Below are positions 1-9,567 of a stretch of 64,000 bases of DNA, one piece after another (positions within the stretch are counted from its first letter, which is position 1; every line of letters begins with the position of its first letter). Both the position numbers and the translations under genes were made by a program. Source of the stretch: DATBLE01 sp963808815. Its GTDB lineage: Bacteria > Actinomycetota > Thermoleophilia > Gaiellales > Gaiellaceae. The notes under the pieces were generated by a model that worked only from the letters and a program-made list of their open reading frames with translations, was not told where the DNA came from and did not search any database. The stretch covers positions 390,673-454,672 of the forward strand of contig CAWEGI010000015.1 in the NCBI GenBank assembly GCA_963808815.1, read 5' to 3'.

Positions 1-1
1 C

Positions 2-1136
2 ACCGAGATGGTGTACTTCGCGGTCGGCGAGCTCGGCCTCGACGGCGGCGTGATGGTCACCGCCTCGCACAACCCGAAGAACTACACCGGGATGAAGATC
101 GTCCGGGCGGGGGCGTTGCCGGTCGGTGGCGACTCGGGACTCCTGGACGTCCGCGACCGCGCTGTCGCCGAGGCCGGGTCTGACCCCCCTGGGTCAGACC
201 CCTCTCGCCGACCCGGAGCGGTTCGGAGCCACGATGTCTGGCCGGCGTTCGTCGAGCGCGTCCTGTCGTTCATCGAGCCGGACGCGCTCCGCCCGCTCAA
301 GGTCGTGATCGATGCCGCGAACGGCATGGCAGGCGCGATGCTCCCCCCGGTGCTCGAGCAACTGCCGATCGAGCCGGTGGCGTGCTTCTTCGAGCCCGAC
401 GGGAGCTTTCCCAGCCACGAGCCGAATCCGCTGCTGCCCGAGAACCGCGAGTTCATCGTGCGCAAGACGCTCGAGGAGAGGCGCCGACCTCGGCGTTGCC
501 TTCGACGGCGACGCCGACCGCTGCTTCTTCGTCGACGACACCGGCGAGTTCGTCCCCGGCGACTTCGCCACCGCGCTGTTCGCACAGGGTGTCCTGGAGA
601 AGGAGCCCGGTGCAACGGTGATCTACGACGTGCGGGCGAGCTGGGCCGTGCCGGAGACGATCGAGCGTGCCGGCGGCACAGCGGTCGTCAACCGCGTCGG
701 GCACGCGTTCATCAAGGAGCGGATGCGCGAGGTCGGCGCCGCCTTCGCGGGCGAGGTCTCGGGGCACTACTACTTCCGCGAGTTCTCGCAGGCCGACACC
801 GGCGTCGTCCCGTTCCTGATCATGCTGGAGCGCATCTCGAAGGGCGGAACGAAGCTGTCCGAGCTCCTTCGCCCGTTCCGGGAGCGCTACTTCATCACCG
901 GCGAGCTGAACACGCCGGTCGCCGACGTGCCGGCCAAACTCGCGGAGCTCGAGCAGCGCTTCGGGCCCGAGGGCGCGGTGTCGCATCTGGACGGGCTCTC
1001 GGTCGAGGCAGCCGACTGGCACTTCAACGTGCGCCCCTCGAACACGGAGCCGCTTCTCCGCCTGAACCTCGAGGCACGCTCGCAGGAGCTGATGGAGCGC
1101 AAGCGGGACGAGGTGCTCGCCGCCATCCTTGCCTAG
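2..1136 (+). CDS. phosphomannomutase/phosphoglucomutase, 5'-truncated, one frameshift
   Basis: Enzyme of the alpha-D-phosphohexomutase family, which interconverts hexose 1- and 6-phosphates for sugar nucleotide and cell-envelope synthesis. The window starts inside the gene. The active-site serine loop TASHNP is read at about base 59 in frame 2. The metal loop DGDADR (base 504), the sugar-binding motif GEVSGHYYF and the phosphate-binding RPSNTEPLLRL near the C-terminus are read in frame 3. The frame must change near base 480, at LEE-RRR against ADLGVAFDGD. All four signature motifs survive, so a single-base sequence error is more likely than a dead gene. A short perfect hairpin (176-201) is inserted in frame in domain 1. 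The stop overlaps the TTG start of the following thioesterase. Whether it prefers mannose or glucose cannot be told. Confidence 0.85.
176..201. repeat. 11-bp perfect inverted repeat inside the phosphohexomutase gene
   Basis: GGGTCTGACCC, a four-base spacer, then GGGTCAGACCC. Each arm is itself palindromic except for its central base. It is read in frame as a GSDPPGSDP-type insert. It looks like a small mobile or REP-like palindrome that entered a coding region without breaking it. This is inferred from structure only, as there is one copy in the window. Confidence 0.6.
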
Positions 1137-1590
1137 GCCACCGTTCAAGTTCAGCGCGACCACCCGGGTGGGCTTCTCCGACACCGACGCCCAGGGCGTC
1201 GTCTACTACGGCCGCTACATGCCCTACTTCGACCTGGCGCGGGTCGAGTACCACCGCAGCCTCGACATGCTGCGTGCCGAGCCCCAGGAGCGCGAGTTCG
1301 TGATGCGGGCGATGCACGTCGAGTACCACCAACCGGCCCGCTTCGACGACCTGATCGAGGTCGACGTGCGGATCAGCCGGATCGGGACGACCAGCGTCAG
1401 CTACGAGTTCGCCGCCTACCTCGAGGGCGAGACGCTCGCGGTGACCGCATCGCAGACGGCCGTCCTGGTCGACCTCTCCGACCGGAAGCCCTCGCCGGTT
1501 CCAGACTGGTGGCGCGAGCGAATCCGCGCATTCGAGGGCGACTACCTGGAGGAGGAGGCCGGGCGCTCGTCCGTACCGCCGTCCGGATGA
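1129..1590 (+). CDS. acyl-CoA thioesterase, YbgC/FadM hotdog family
   Basis: A 153-residue single hotdog-fold protein, the usual length for 4HBT/YbgC thioesterases, which hydrolyse acyl-CoA or acyl-ACP thioesters. The N-terminal signature SDTDAQGVVYYGRY contains the family's catalytic Asp and the G-V-V-Y-Y turn. It is followed by the FDLARVEY helix and the central strands. The start is TTG at 1129, overlapping the stop of the upstream gene by eight bases, which implies translational coupling. No later start would keep the first strand. The substrate is unknown. Confidence 0.85.
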   Translation: MPRPPFKFSATTRVGFSDTDAQGVVYYGRYMPYFDLARVEYHRSLDMLRAEPQEREFVMRAMHVEYHQPARFDDLIEVDVRISRIGTTSVSYEFAAYLEGETLAVTASQTAVLVDLSDRKPSPVPDWWRERIRAFEGDYLEEEAGRSSVPPSG

Positions 1591-1679
1591 GCGCCGCCGG
1601 CTCTCCCTGACCGGAACAACCCCCTACCTGCGTTCTAGGTGAGGCGACCCCCGCCCGGAATCCCCCGAATGAGGGAGGT

Positions 1680-3888
1680 CTAGTTCGGGGTGACCCGGTA
1701 GGCGTCGAACACGCCCTCGACGTTCCGCAGGGCGGTCAGGAGCGCGCGCAGGGAGCCCACGTCGCCGATCTCAGCGGTGTACCAGTTCTTGGCGAGCTGA
1801 TCCTGGACGCCGCCGCCGTAGGCGACGATGTTCGCGCCGTGCTCGGAGAACGTGCGGGCCACGTCCTCGAGCAGGCGGGCGCGGTCCCAGGCGTCGACTG
1901 CGATCTGGACACGGAAGCTCTGCGACGAGCCGCCGTCCCATTCGACGGGCGTGAAGCGCTCGGCGTTCTTCCGCAGTGCCCGCACGTTCGGGCAGTCCTC
2001 GCGGTGGATCGTGATGCCCCTTCCGAGCGAGATGTAGCCGACCACCGGGTCACCGGGAACCGGGGTGCAGCACTTCGCCAATCGGACGAGGACGTCCTCG
2101 ACGCCGGAGACGTTGATGCCGTAGGTCTGGCTGGCGGCGGTGTCCTTCGCCTTGGGCGGCTTCAGCATGACCGCCTCTTCCTCGACGACCTGTTCGGTCT
2201 TCAGGCGCTGGATCACCTTGTTGACGATCAACGATGCCTGGAGCTTCCCCGAGCCCAGGGCGACGTAGAAGTCCTCTGCCTTCTTGAAGCCCGTCTCGCG
2301 GATCACCTGCGCGAGCACCGCCGAGCCGGCGATCTTGCGGTAGGGCAGGTTCTGCTTCTTCAGCGCCTGCTCGAGCGTCTCGCGGCCCTTGGCCTCCGCG
2401 TCGGCGCGGGTCTCGCGCGAGAACCACTGGCGGATCTTGTTGCGTGCGCGCGAGGACGCGGCGACCGACATCCAGTCGCGCGACGGCCCGCGGCCCGACT
2501 TCGAGGTCATGATCTCGACGATGTCGCCGCTCTTCAGGCGGTAGTGGAGCGGCACGATCCGGCCGTTCGCCTTGGCACCGACGGTGCGGTGGCCGACGTC
2601 GGTGTGCACGGAGTAGGCGAAGTCGATCGGGGTCGAACCGGCCGGGAGCGTCTTCACCTCGCCCTTCGGCGTGAAGACGTACACCTCGTCGTCGAAGAGG
2701 TCGGTGCGCAGGGTCTTGATGAACTCGCGCGGGTCGGTCTCGTCCTGCTGCCAGTCCATCACCTGCTTCATCCATGCCGTCCAGTCGTCGTCGCCCTTGC
2801 GCCCCTTGCCCCCGCGCTTGTACGTCCAGTGGGCCGCGATCCCGAGCTCGGCCGTCTCGTGCATGTCGAGGGTCCGCACCTGGATCTCGAGCGGGCGGCC
2901 CTGGGGGCCGATCACGGTCGTGTGCAGCGCCCGGTAGCGGTTGAGCTTGGGCATGGCGACGTAGTCCTTGAACCGGCCCGGCATGGGCTTCCAGAGCGAG
3001 TGGATCAGGCCGAGGGCGCCGTAACAGTCGCGCGTCCCCTCCTCCCCGGTCCGCTCCGACCAGCACGCGCATCGCGGTCAGGTCGTAGATCTCGTTGAAC
3101 TCGCGACCCTTCTTCACCATCTTGTCGTAGATGGAGTAGAAGTGCTTCGCGCGGCCCGAGATCTGCGCCGGAATTCCCGCCTTGTCGAGCTCGCGCTGGA
3201 GAATCATGCTCGCCTCGCGGACGTGCTCCTCGCGGTCGGCGCGCCGCTCGGCGACCATCGTCTTGATCTCGGCGTACTTGCGCGGATGCAGCGTTTCGAA
3301 GGAGAGATCCTCGAGCTCCCACTTGAGGGTGTGGATACCGAGCCGGTGCGCAAGCGGCGCGTAGATCTCGAGCGCCTCGCGCGCCTTCTGCACCTGCTTC
3401 TGCTTGCCCAGGTACTCGATCGTGCGCAAGTTGTGGAGGCGGTCGGCGAGCTTGATCAGGATCACGCGGACGTCCTTCGCCATCGCCACGATCAGCTTGC
3501 GGTAGTTCTCCGCCTCCGCGTGCTCGCGGCTCTGGAACTGGATCCTCGTCAGCTTGGTGACGCCGTCGACCAACTCTGCGATCTCGTCGCCGAACTCGTC
3601 ATTGACCGCTTTCAGGTCCTGGTCCGTGTCCTCGACGACGTCGTGAAGCAGCGCTGCGGCGATCGTCTGCTCGTCGAGCCGGAGCTCGGCAAGGATCTTC
3701 GCGACCCCGAACGGGTGGTTGATGAACTCCTCACCGGAGCGGCGCTGCTGCCCCTCGTGCGCGCTCGCCGCAAACGAGAACGCCCGCGTAAGCAGGTCGC
3801 GGTCGAGCTCCGGCTTGTACTGCTCGACCGCCTCGATGAGCTCTTCGACGAGCTCCTGATGTCGATCCGAGACCTCGAGTACGGCCAT
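1680..3888 (-). CDS. rel: RelA/SpoT-family (p)ppGpp synthetase/hydrolase, one frameshift
   Basis: Bifunctional stringent-response enzyme making and degrading (p)ppGpp. In order it shows an HD hydrolase domain (HP..VAKIL, LLHDVVEDT, DRLHNLRT), the start of the synthetase domain (FNEIYDLTAMRVLV), then PKLNRYRALHTTV and EIQVRT, a TGS domain (YVFTPKGEVKTLPAGSTPIDFAY), and a C-terminal ACT domain. The reading frame shifts near base 3045, between VLVGADRG and EGTRDCYGALGL, splitting the synthetase domain. Both halves are well conserved, so a base-calling error is the best explanation. ATG at 3888 (MAVLEV) is preferred over the GTG two codons upstream. Confidence 0.9.
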
Positions 3889-4066
3889 GGTCACATTGTA
3901 CTTCGGGCGTTCACGCTCAAAACCTCACGCTTTCGGGTGTTATTCCGAAGGAAGCGCGGTACGCACGCCGAAGGATGCTGGACGTGCGCAGACGCCATTT
4001 CATCGAGCGGAAACGGGCAGAGCTGCTCGTCCGCGTCTTCGAGTTGCTGCTCGTCCGTCCGTAGCC

Positions 4067-5947
4067 CTAGGCCGCCCGGGCGAGCTCCGGCGGCGCTTCG
4101 AGCAGCGCGCGAAAGGCTTTTGATTCGAGCAGGCTCCGCCAGGCTGCCGAGCCGCCGGTCGTCAGACCGACCTCTCCGAACACCTCCTCGGCCTCCGGGC
4201 TCAGCGAGCCGGAGCGCCACTCGGCGGCGAACCGCTCGCGCAGCTCGAAGTAACGGTCGGGCGTCTCGAAGATGCGGCGGACGACCAGCTGCGGCGAGGT
4301 CGTCCCGTTCCAGCTGTTCTCCTGGAGCCGGAACGCCACGTCGTAGGCGCCGACACGACGGAAACGGTCGAGCTGCGGCCCCAGGCCGAAAGCGATCGCG
4401 CTGCCTGCCGGGCGGCCGCGGTCGCGCACGCGGAAACGGAGATGTTTGCCCTCCCCCACGGTCGCGAGGTCGGTGAGCTCGCACGCGGCGACCAGCAGGT
4501 TGACGCCGGGATTGCCGAGACCGAAGGGGGCGAGCCGGCCGAGGTCGGCGCAGAGGCCGAGCGTCAGGGCCGAGCCCGGAACGATCGCGTCGACCGCGGT
4601 GACCGGGCGCAGCTCGTCGTCGTCGAGGCACGCGTCCGCGTAGACGGCGAAGGCGTCCGCGAGCTCGTCGACCGACTCCGGCCGGATCGACAGGCCCGCG
4701 GCGGCGCGGTGGCCTCCGAAGCGCTCGAGGTGCTGGGCGCAGGCGGCGAGGCCGGCGTGGAGGTCGAACGCCGGAATCGAGCGGCCGCTGCCCTTCCAGA
4801 GGTCTCCGTCGGTACCCGCGATCAGGACGACGGGCCGGTGGTAACGCTCGGCCAGCCGGGAGGCGACTATCCCGATCACTCCTTCGTGCCAGCTCTCGTC
4901 GGCAACGACGTAGCCGCGCCGGCGGCGCCGTATCTCGGGCCACGCGTCGATGACGGCCGAGGCCTCCCGGAGGATCCGCTCCTCGACCGCCTGGCGCTCG
5001 CGGTTCAGCTCCTCCAGCTCCGTCGCGATCCGGTCTGCAGTCTCCTCGTCGCCGGTCAGCAACAGCTCGAGCGCCGCCGTCGGCCTGCCCAGGCGGCCGG
5101 CGGCGTTTATCCGCGGCGCGAGTCTGAAGCCGACGGCGCCCTCGTCGAGGACGGCCGGGTCGACGCGGGCTGCCCGCATCAGGGCCTTCAGGCCCGGCCT
5201 GGTCGTCGTCGCGAGCCGACGCAGGCCGGCGATCGCCAGCGCGCGGTTCTCGTCGACGAGCGGAACGACGTCGGCGATCGTCGCCAGAGCGACGAGGTCG
5301 AGGTGGCGGACGAGCCGCTCGTCACCCGGCCGGAGCAGCGCCTCGGCGAGCTTGTAGACGACCCCCGTGCCGCAAAGCTCGGGGAACGGGTACGCCGAGG
5401 GCTTGGTCGCGACGACGGGGCAATCGGGGATCGTGTCGCCCGGGCGATGATGGTCGGTGACGATCACCTCGAGCCCCACAGCCTTGGCAGCCGCGATCTC
5501 GTCGACGGCGGTGATTCCGCAGTCGACGGTCAGAACGAGCCCACACCCTTCCCCGGCCAGACGCGTGAGCGTCTCGCCGGCCAATCCGTAGCCCTCCTCG
5601 AAGCGGCTGGGCAGGTGCCAGTCGACGTCGGCGCCGAGCTCGCGGAGCACGAGGACCGCGAGGGTCGTCGCGCAGATGCCGTCGACGTCGTAGTCGCCGT
5701 GGACACAGATCTTCGTGCCGCCCTCGACCGCGGCACGAATCCGGTCGCAGGCTTCCTGCATGTCGCCGAGGGCAAACGGGTCGTGTCCCGGCAGCTCGCC
5801 GCCCAGGAACGACGCCGCCCGTTCGGGCTCGGCGTATCCGCGGCGAACGAGCACGCTCGCGGTCGTGTCGCTCAGGTCGAGAGCTGCGGCGAGCGATGCC
5901 ACCTGCTGCGGATCGCACGCTTTGATCGTCCACGTCCCCTCGACCAT
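4067..5947 (-). CDS. recJ: single-stranded-DNA-specific exonuclease RecJ
   Basis: A 626-residue 5'-3' single-strand exonuclease for recombination and mismatch repair. It shows the DHH-family metal motifs in order: VHGDYDVDG, DCGIT and VTDHH. The DHHA1 domain follows with GGHRAAAG, then a C-terminal OB-like region. Length is normal for RecJ. A small membrane-protein gene lies 46 bases upstream on the same strand. The first ~75 codons lie inside the inverted repeat and reappear at 27,427-27,650; the remaining ~550 codons do not, which sets the left boundary of the palindrome at about 5,724. Confidence 0.93.
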   Translation of the reverse strand: MVEGTWTIKACDPQQVASLAAALDLSDTTASVLVRRGYAEPERAASFLGGELPGHDPFALGDMQEACDRIRAAVEGGTKICVHGDYDVDGICATTLAVLVLRELGADVDWHLPSRFEEGYGLAGETLTRLAGEGCGLVLTVDCGITAVDEIAAAKAVGLEVIVTDHHRPGDTIPDCPVVATKPSAYPFPELCGTGVVYKLAEALLRPGDERLVRHLDLVALATIADVVPLVDENRALAIAGLRRLATTTRPGLKALMRAARVDPAVLDEGAVGFRLAPRINAAGRLGRPTAALELLLTGDEETADRIATELEELNRERQAVEERILREASAVIDAWPEIRRRRRGYVVADESWHEGVIGIVASRLAERYHRPVVLIAGTDGDLWKGSGRSIPAFDLHAGLAACAQHLERFGGHRAAAGLSIRPESVDELADAFAVYADACLDDDELRPVTAVDAIVPGSALTLGLCADLGRLAPFGLGNPGVNLLVAACELTDLATVGEGKHLRFRVRDRGRPAGSAIAFGLGPQLDRFRRVGAYDVAFRLQENSWNGTTSPQLVVRRIFETPDRYFELRERFAAEWRSGSLSPEAEEVFGEVGLTTGGSAAWRSLLESKAFRALLEAPPELARAA

Positions 5948-5993
5948 GGACAGTCGAAGGTACGCACACGATCGGACAACACCGGAAGCCTGA

Positions 5994-6197
5994 TCAGGCG
6001 CCGCCGCGCCTACCCCGGAACGTGTCCACCAGGATCCGCGTCCAGAGCACGAGGAGGAAGCCTGCGGCGCCGACGACCAGGACGATCACCGGAGACAGGA
6101 TCACTGCCTTCCCGAACGACCAGTCGAGCAGGAGCGCAGTGATCGCGGCCAGGGCGAGACAGGCGGCTAACGCGATGACGACGGCGCTCATACGCAT
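5994..6197 (-). CDS. small two-helix membrane protein
   Basis: A 67-residue hypothetical protein with two hydrophobic spans (about residues 4-24 and 32-54) and a basic C-terminus ending RGRRGGA. It lies 46 bases upstream of recJ on the same strand and may be cotranscribed with it. The copy at 27,178 differs by several substitutions (for example A to F and A to P in the helices, D to E near the end) and by a one-base indel that removes the stop. I do not recognise a family. Confidence 0.6.
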   Translation of the reverse strand: MRMSAVVIALAACLALAAITALLLDWSFGKAVILSPVIVLVVGAAGFLLVLWTRILVDTFRGRRGGA

Positions 6198-6243
6198 CCT
6201 GAGGCCAGTCTAGGCGGCGGAAGGTGGTTGGTATCCTGGCTCG

Positions 6244-6720
6244 GTGGAGAGCGGCCCGCGGCCCGTCGGCGACGCCAATTACAGCTCCGGCGACGACTAT
6301 GTCGTCGAATTCCTCGGATACCGCTTCAGCTTCAACGGCGCCGACTTCGAGCAGCGCGTGACTGGTGCCGCGGTCAAGCTCGGCCTCGTCGAGGCGAACG
6401 AGCTGGACGAGGACGAGACCGCCGACCTGGTCGAGCTCGCCGCCGAGGGCCGCATCGAGGAGCCCCGCAGCGAGTTCGGGCGCTACCTCGTCCGTCACTG
6501 GGAGCGCATCTCGCTGGTCGGCGGCGAGTCGCTCGTCTACTGGCTGCGCAAGCTGATTTTCCGCGGCGCGTGGCTCGACCATCGCGTCAAGGAGGGCCTG
6601 CTGGAGGTGGTCTGGGACGACGAGAACTCCGAGTTCGCGTACCGCGACCCCCGCGGCTCGCGCGCGCTTCTCGAGCTCGCACCGGTGCCCAGCTGGCACG
6701 AATTGCAGTACAGACCCTGA
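6244..6720 (+). CDS. conserved hypothetical protein, 158 aa
   Basis: Starts at GTG 6244 and is acidic, soluble and without signal peptide. It contains a run rich in Glu/Asp (ANELDEDETADLVELAAEG) followed by aromatic and charged segments (VRHWERISLVGGESLVYWLRKL). No catalytic motif is recognised. It is transcribed convergently with the gene at 6838 across a strong hairpin at 6727-6771. The mirror copy at 26,655-27,131 encodes an identical protein as far as I can see, which argues that the frame is real. Confidence 0.65.
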   Translation: MESGPRPVGDANYSSGDDYVVEFLGYRFSFNGADFEQRVTGAAVKLGLVEANELDEDETADLVELAAEGRIEEPRSEFGRYLVRHWERISLVGGESLVYWLRKLIFRGAWLDHRVKEGLLEVVWDDENSEFAYRDPRGSRALLELAPVPSWHELQYRP

Positions 6721-6726
6721 AGTCCA

Positions 6727-6771
6727 ACCCTGAAAGTCCGCCCGCTCCGCGGGCATGACGACTTTCAGGGT
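6727..6771. terminator. bidirectional hairpin between convergent genes
   Basis: ACCCTGAAAGTC pairs with GACTTTCAGGGT, and a nested GC-rich CCCGC/GCGGG stem sits in between. It lies between the convergent genes at 6244 and 6838. There is no T-run, so it is either a Rho-assisted or high-GC terminator. It is repeated at 26,604-26,648. Confidence 0.65.
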
Positions 6772-6837
6772 GAAGAACCTGCGGGCTTCCGACGGCCTCA
6801 CGAGCCGCGCCCGCCAGGTCGGTCGCGGCGGCGAACG

Positions 6838-7155
6838 TTACGAGGCGTGAACCGAAAAGCCGAGCTGCGTCCGCTCGTCTGCGGCCTTGCTCAGCTCGAT
6901 CCGCTTGATCGACCCGATCGGGACGATCACCTCGCCCGGCATCTCGTCGCCCACATGTGGACGAATCGTCACGAAGCCGTACCCCGGCTCGGCAGCCAGC
7001 GACTCGACCGCATAGCGGACACCGTCGGCCAGCTCGACCTCGACATGCGCCTGCTCGACGCCGTTCTCCTTGGCGTACTGCTCGATGCGCCGGTGGATCC
7101 GGTCAACGAGATCGTCGAGCGGCCCTGCGAACCCGGGAACCCAAAGGTCGGGCAT
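6838..7155 (-). CDS. conserved hypothetical protein, 105 aa
   Basis: A small soluble protein beginning MPDLWVPGFAGPLDDLVDRIHRRI, with an amphipathic helix followed by beta-rich segments (AHVEVELADGVRYAVESL, GYGFVTIRPHVGDE, VIVPIGSIKRIELS). No catalytic residues stand out, and I do not recognise the family. It precedes no close operon partner, and hairpins stand on both sides. Its protein is unchanged in the mirror copy at 26,220-26,537. Confidence 0.65.
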   Translation of the reverse strand: MPDLWVPGFAGPLDDLVDRIHRRIEQYAKENGVEQAHVEVELADGVRYAVESLAAEPGYGFVTIRPHVGDEMPGEVIVPIGSIKRIELSKAADERTQLGFSVHAS

Positions 7156-7263
7156 CGTCGAAGGCTACCGGGCCAGAACCGGCCGTTTCGCCGCCGCGAC
7201 CGACATGGCGGGCGCGGCATCGAACCGCCTGCCGAGAGTGCGTTGTCTTTGGGGAAGGGGGCT

Positions 7264-7292
7264 CACGGGGGAAACCGGCTGTTTCCCCCGTG
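7264..7292. terminator. hairpin downstream of ruvCAB
   Basis: CACGGGGGAAAC, a five-base loop, then GTTTCCCCCGTG form a perfect 12-bp stem just beyond the ruvB stop (7327, minus strand). The position and perfect pairing fit a terminator for the ruvCAB operon. It is repeated at 26,083-26,111. Confidence 0.7.
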
Positions 7293-7326
7293 CAAGCGAG
7301 CGCGCGCGACAGCGGCGGCGAGCGTC

Positions 7327-8421
7327 CTAGAAGAGGCTGTCGGCGCGTGCCGCCTGGTCGGCGGCCACGTGAGCGAGTCCGAGTTCGGTGACGATCCGGC
7401 CGCGCGGCGTACGCTGGATGAACCCCAGCTGGAGCAGGTAGGGCTCGTAGACGTCTTCGATGGTGTCGGGCTCCTCGCCGAGCGAGACCGCCAGTGTGGA
7501 GAGCCCGACGGGCCCGCCGGCGAACTTGTGCACGATCGCCTCGAGCAGCTCGCGGTCCATGCGTTCCAGTCCTTCCTGGTCGACCTCGAGGAGCTCCAGC
7601 GCCTCGAAGGCGATCTCGACGGTGACCTCGCCGGCGTGGCGCACTTCGGCGACGTCGCGGACGCGACGGAGGATCCTGTTGGCCACGCGAGGCGTGCCGC
7701 GCGAGCGGCGCGCGATCTCCTCGGCGGCGACGTCCGAGATCGCGACGCCGAGGATTCCGCCCGACCGCCGCACGATGGTCGCCAGCTCGGCCGGTTCGTA
7801 GTACGACAGCCGGAAGGTCATGCCGAAGCGGTCACGCAGCGGCGTGGTCAGCAGACCGGTGCGCGTGGTCGCGCCGACAAGAGTAAAGGGCGGCAGGTCA
7901 AGCGTGAGCGTCCGGGCCGCCGGCCCCTGGCCGACGACGATGTCCAGCCGGAAGTCTTCGAGCGCCGGATAGAGGATCTCCTCGACCGCGGGGTTGAGCC
8001 GGTGGATCTCGTCGATGAACAGCACATCGCGCGCCTCGAGCGAGGTCAGGATCGCCGCCAGGTCGCCCTTGCGCTCGACCGCCGGTCCCGCGACGGTGCG
8101 CAGGCCGGCGCCGAGCTCCTCCCGGACGATGTGGGCAAGGCTCGTCTTGCCGAGGCCGGGCGGGCCCACCAGCAGTACGTGATCGAGAGCCTCGTTCCGT
8201 GTCTTCGCTGCCGTGAGCGCGACGTCGAGCTGCTCCTTCAACCGCTCCTGCCCGACGAACTCGTCGAGTCGTCGCGGCCGGAGCGAGCGGTCGAAGTCGT
8301 CCTCCTCCTCGCGGAGAACCGGCGCCAGGAACTGTGGTTCCGCTCCGGCGCCGGCCAAGCCGGCACCTCCGCTCACGGCCGGCTCCGTCGAGCCTACGCC
8401 GGCGGTCTCGGTCTCGCTCAC
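7327..8421 (-). CDS. ruvB: Holliday junction branch migration ATPase RuvB
   Basis: A 364-residue AAA+ motor of the RuvAB branch-migration complex. Walker A GPPGLGKT, Walker B FIDEIHRL, sensor region GATTRTGLLTTPLRDRFG with the arginine finger, and a C-terminal winged-helix domain (GGPVGLSTLAVSLGE) are all present. A ~30-residue Ala/Gly-rich N-terminal extension precedes the conserved LRPRRLDEFVGQ. The start overlaps ruvA by four bases (GTGA), so the three ruv genes form a tightly coupled operon. It is intact in both arms. Confidence 0.96.
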   Translation of the reverse strand: MSETETAGVGSTEPAVSGGAGLAGAGAEPQFLAPVLREEEDDFDRSLRPRRLDEFVGQERLKEQLDVALTAAKTRNEALDHVLLVGPPGLGKTSLAHIVREELGAGLRTVAGPAVERKGDLAAILTSLEARDVLFIDEIHRLNPAVEEILYPALEDFRLDIVVGQGPAARTLTLDLPPFTLVGATTRTGLLTTPLRDRFGMTFRLSYYEPAELATIVRRSGGILGVAISDVAAEEIARRSRGTPRVANRILRRVRDVAEVRHAGEVTVEIAFEALELLEVDQEGLERMDRELLEAIVHKFAGGPVGLSTLAVSLGEEPDTIEDVYEPYLLQLGFIQRTPRGRIVTELGLAHVAADQAARADSLF

Positions 8422-8984
8422 GCTGCCTTCTTCAGCGCCACCCGCACGCGTTCCTCCGCGGGGAGCTCGAGGTCGACGCCGGCGAGCGCCTGCTCGGCGT
8501 CACCCAACGTGTACCCGAGCTCCACGAGAGCATCGCGCGCGACCAGGTGCGAATCGGCTCCTCTCGTCTCCGGCACTTCAGCGGCGGCGGCGACTTTCTC
8601 CTTCAGCTCGAGCACGACGCGTTGCGCCGTCTTCTTGCCGATGCCCGGGATCGCCTCGAAGCGCGCGGTGTCCTCGAGCACGATCGCCCGGCGCAGCTCG
8701 GTGGGCGCGGAGCCCGAGACGATCGCCAGCGCGACTTTGGGGCCGATGCCGGACACGGAGAGCAGCTGCTCGAACAGCTCACGCTCGGCCGTCTCCGCGA
8801 AACCGTAGAGCTGCAGCGTGTCCTCGCGCACGTGGGTGTGGATCTCGAGCGCAACCTCGCCCTCGGCGTCCGCCCGGCGAAGCGCGCTCGGCGTGGCGGC
8901 GATGAGGTAGCCGACGCCGTTGACGTCGAGCACGAGCCCGTCCGCGCGACGTGCGACCGGCGTGCCTCGTAGCCGCGCGATCAC
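8418..8984 (-). CDS. ruvA: Holliday junction DNA-binding protein RuvA
   Basis: A 188-residue junction-recognition subunit. The N-terminal OB-fold begins MIARLRGTPVARRADGLVLDVNGVGY. Two helix-hairpin-helix motifs follow (LLSVSGIGPKVALAI and IPGIGKKTAQRVVLEL), then a flexible linker and the C-terminal UBA-like domain III that contacts RuvB (ARDALVELGYTLGDAEQAL). Its start overlaps the ruvC stop by four bases, and its stop overlaps the ruvB start. Confidence 0.95.
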   Translation of the reverse strand: MIARLRGTPVARRADGLVLDVNGVGYLIAATPSALRRADAEGEVALEIHTHVREDTLQLYGFAETAERELFEQLLSVSGIGPKVALAIVSGSAPTELRRAIVLEDTARFEAIPGIGKKTAQRVVLELKEKVAAAAEVPETRGADSHLVARDALVELGYTLGDAEQALAGVDLELPAEERVRVALKKAA

Positions 8985-9472
8985 GAGCCGACCGCCTTGA
9001 GCAACGGCGGCGCGAGTGCGTGGCAGATCGCGACCGCGAGCGCGTCGGACTCGTGCGTCGTCTTGAGGGGCGCGCGCAGCGCGAGGATCGTCCGCACCAT
9101 GCGTTCGACCTGTCCCTTCTCGGCCCGACCGTAGCCGCAGACAGCCTGCTTCACGCGGCTCGGGGCGTACTCAGTGCACTCGACGCCGGCGAGCGCGGAG
9201 GCGACGAGCACGACGCCCCGCGCCTGGCCGACAGAGAGCGCGGTGCGGGCGTCGGCGCCGACGAACGACTCCTCGAGCGCGACGGCATCCGGTGCGTGCT
9301 CCTCCACCAAGTCCCGGACGCCCACGAAGATCGTCCTCAGGCGCAGCTCCGGCCGCTCGCGCGCCGGGGTGTGCCAGCACCCGTGGACTAGGGCCCGGAG
9401 GCGTCCGTCGCTTTCGTGGACCATCCCGTAACCGCACGCTGCCGTCCCTGGATCGATGCCCAGAACTCTCAC
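8981..9472 (-). CDS. ruvC: Holliday junction resolvase RuvC
   Basis: A 163-residue RNase H-like endonuclease resolving Holliday junctions. The catalytic acids are visible: Asp in GIDPGTAACGYG at residue 6, Glu in VALEESFVG, and the C-terminal Asp in HESDALAVAICHA. Normal length. It is the first gene of the ruvC-ruvA-ruvB operon, with a YebC-family gene upstream on the same strand, a common bacterial arrangement. Confidence 0.95.
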   Translation of the reverse strand: MRVLGIDPGTAACGYGMVHESDGRLRALVHGCWHTPARERPELRLRTIFVGVRDLVEEHAPDAVALEESFVGADARTALSVGQARGVVLVASALAGVECTEYAPSRVKQAVCGYGRAEKGQVERMVRTILALRAPLKTTHESDALAVAICHALAPPLLKAVGS

Positions 9473-9515
9473 GGGATGAGGTTAGGCACCCGACCGGACG
9501 TTCCTTCGGGCGAGA

Positions 9516-9543
9516 GCGGTGACAGGCTCGAGCCTGTCACCGC
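9516..9543. terminator. 28-bp perfect palindrome between yebC and ruvC
   Basis: GCGGTGACAGGCTC followed immediately by its reverse complement. It lies just after the yebC stop and before ruvC on the minus strand, so it probably ends the yebC transcript, though an operator role cannot be excluded. It is repeated at 23,832-23,859. Confidence 0.6.
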
Positions 9544-9567
9544 AGTTCGAGTTGCGCTACCGCCGGG

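Noticed and set aside
1839..3098. Long plus-strand open frames opposite rel, recJ, ruvB and others
   Set aside because: Antisense frames in GC-rich DNA with low-complexity Arg/Leu/Asp content; no conserved motifs and shadowed by well-conserved genes.
9516..9543. Perfect 28-bp palindrome as a recombination or plasmid-origin site
   Set aside because: Its place after yebC and ahead of ruvC, and the other hairpins at gene ends in this segment, make a terminator the simpler reading.
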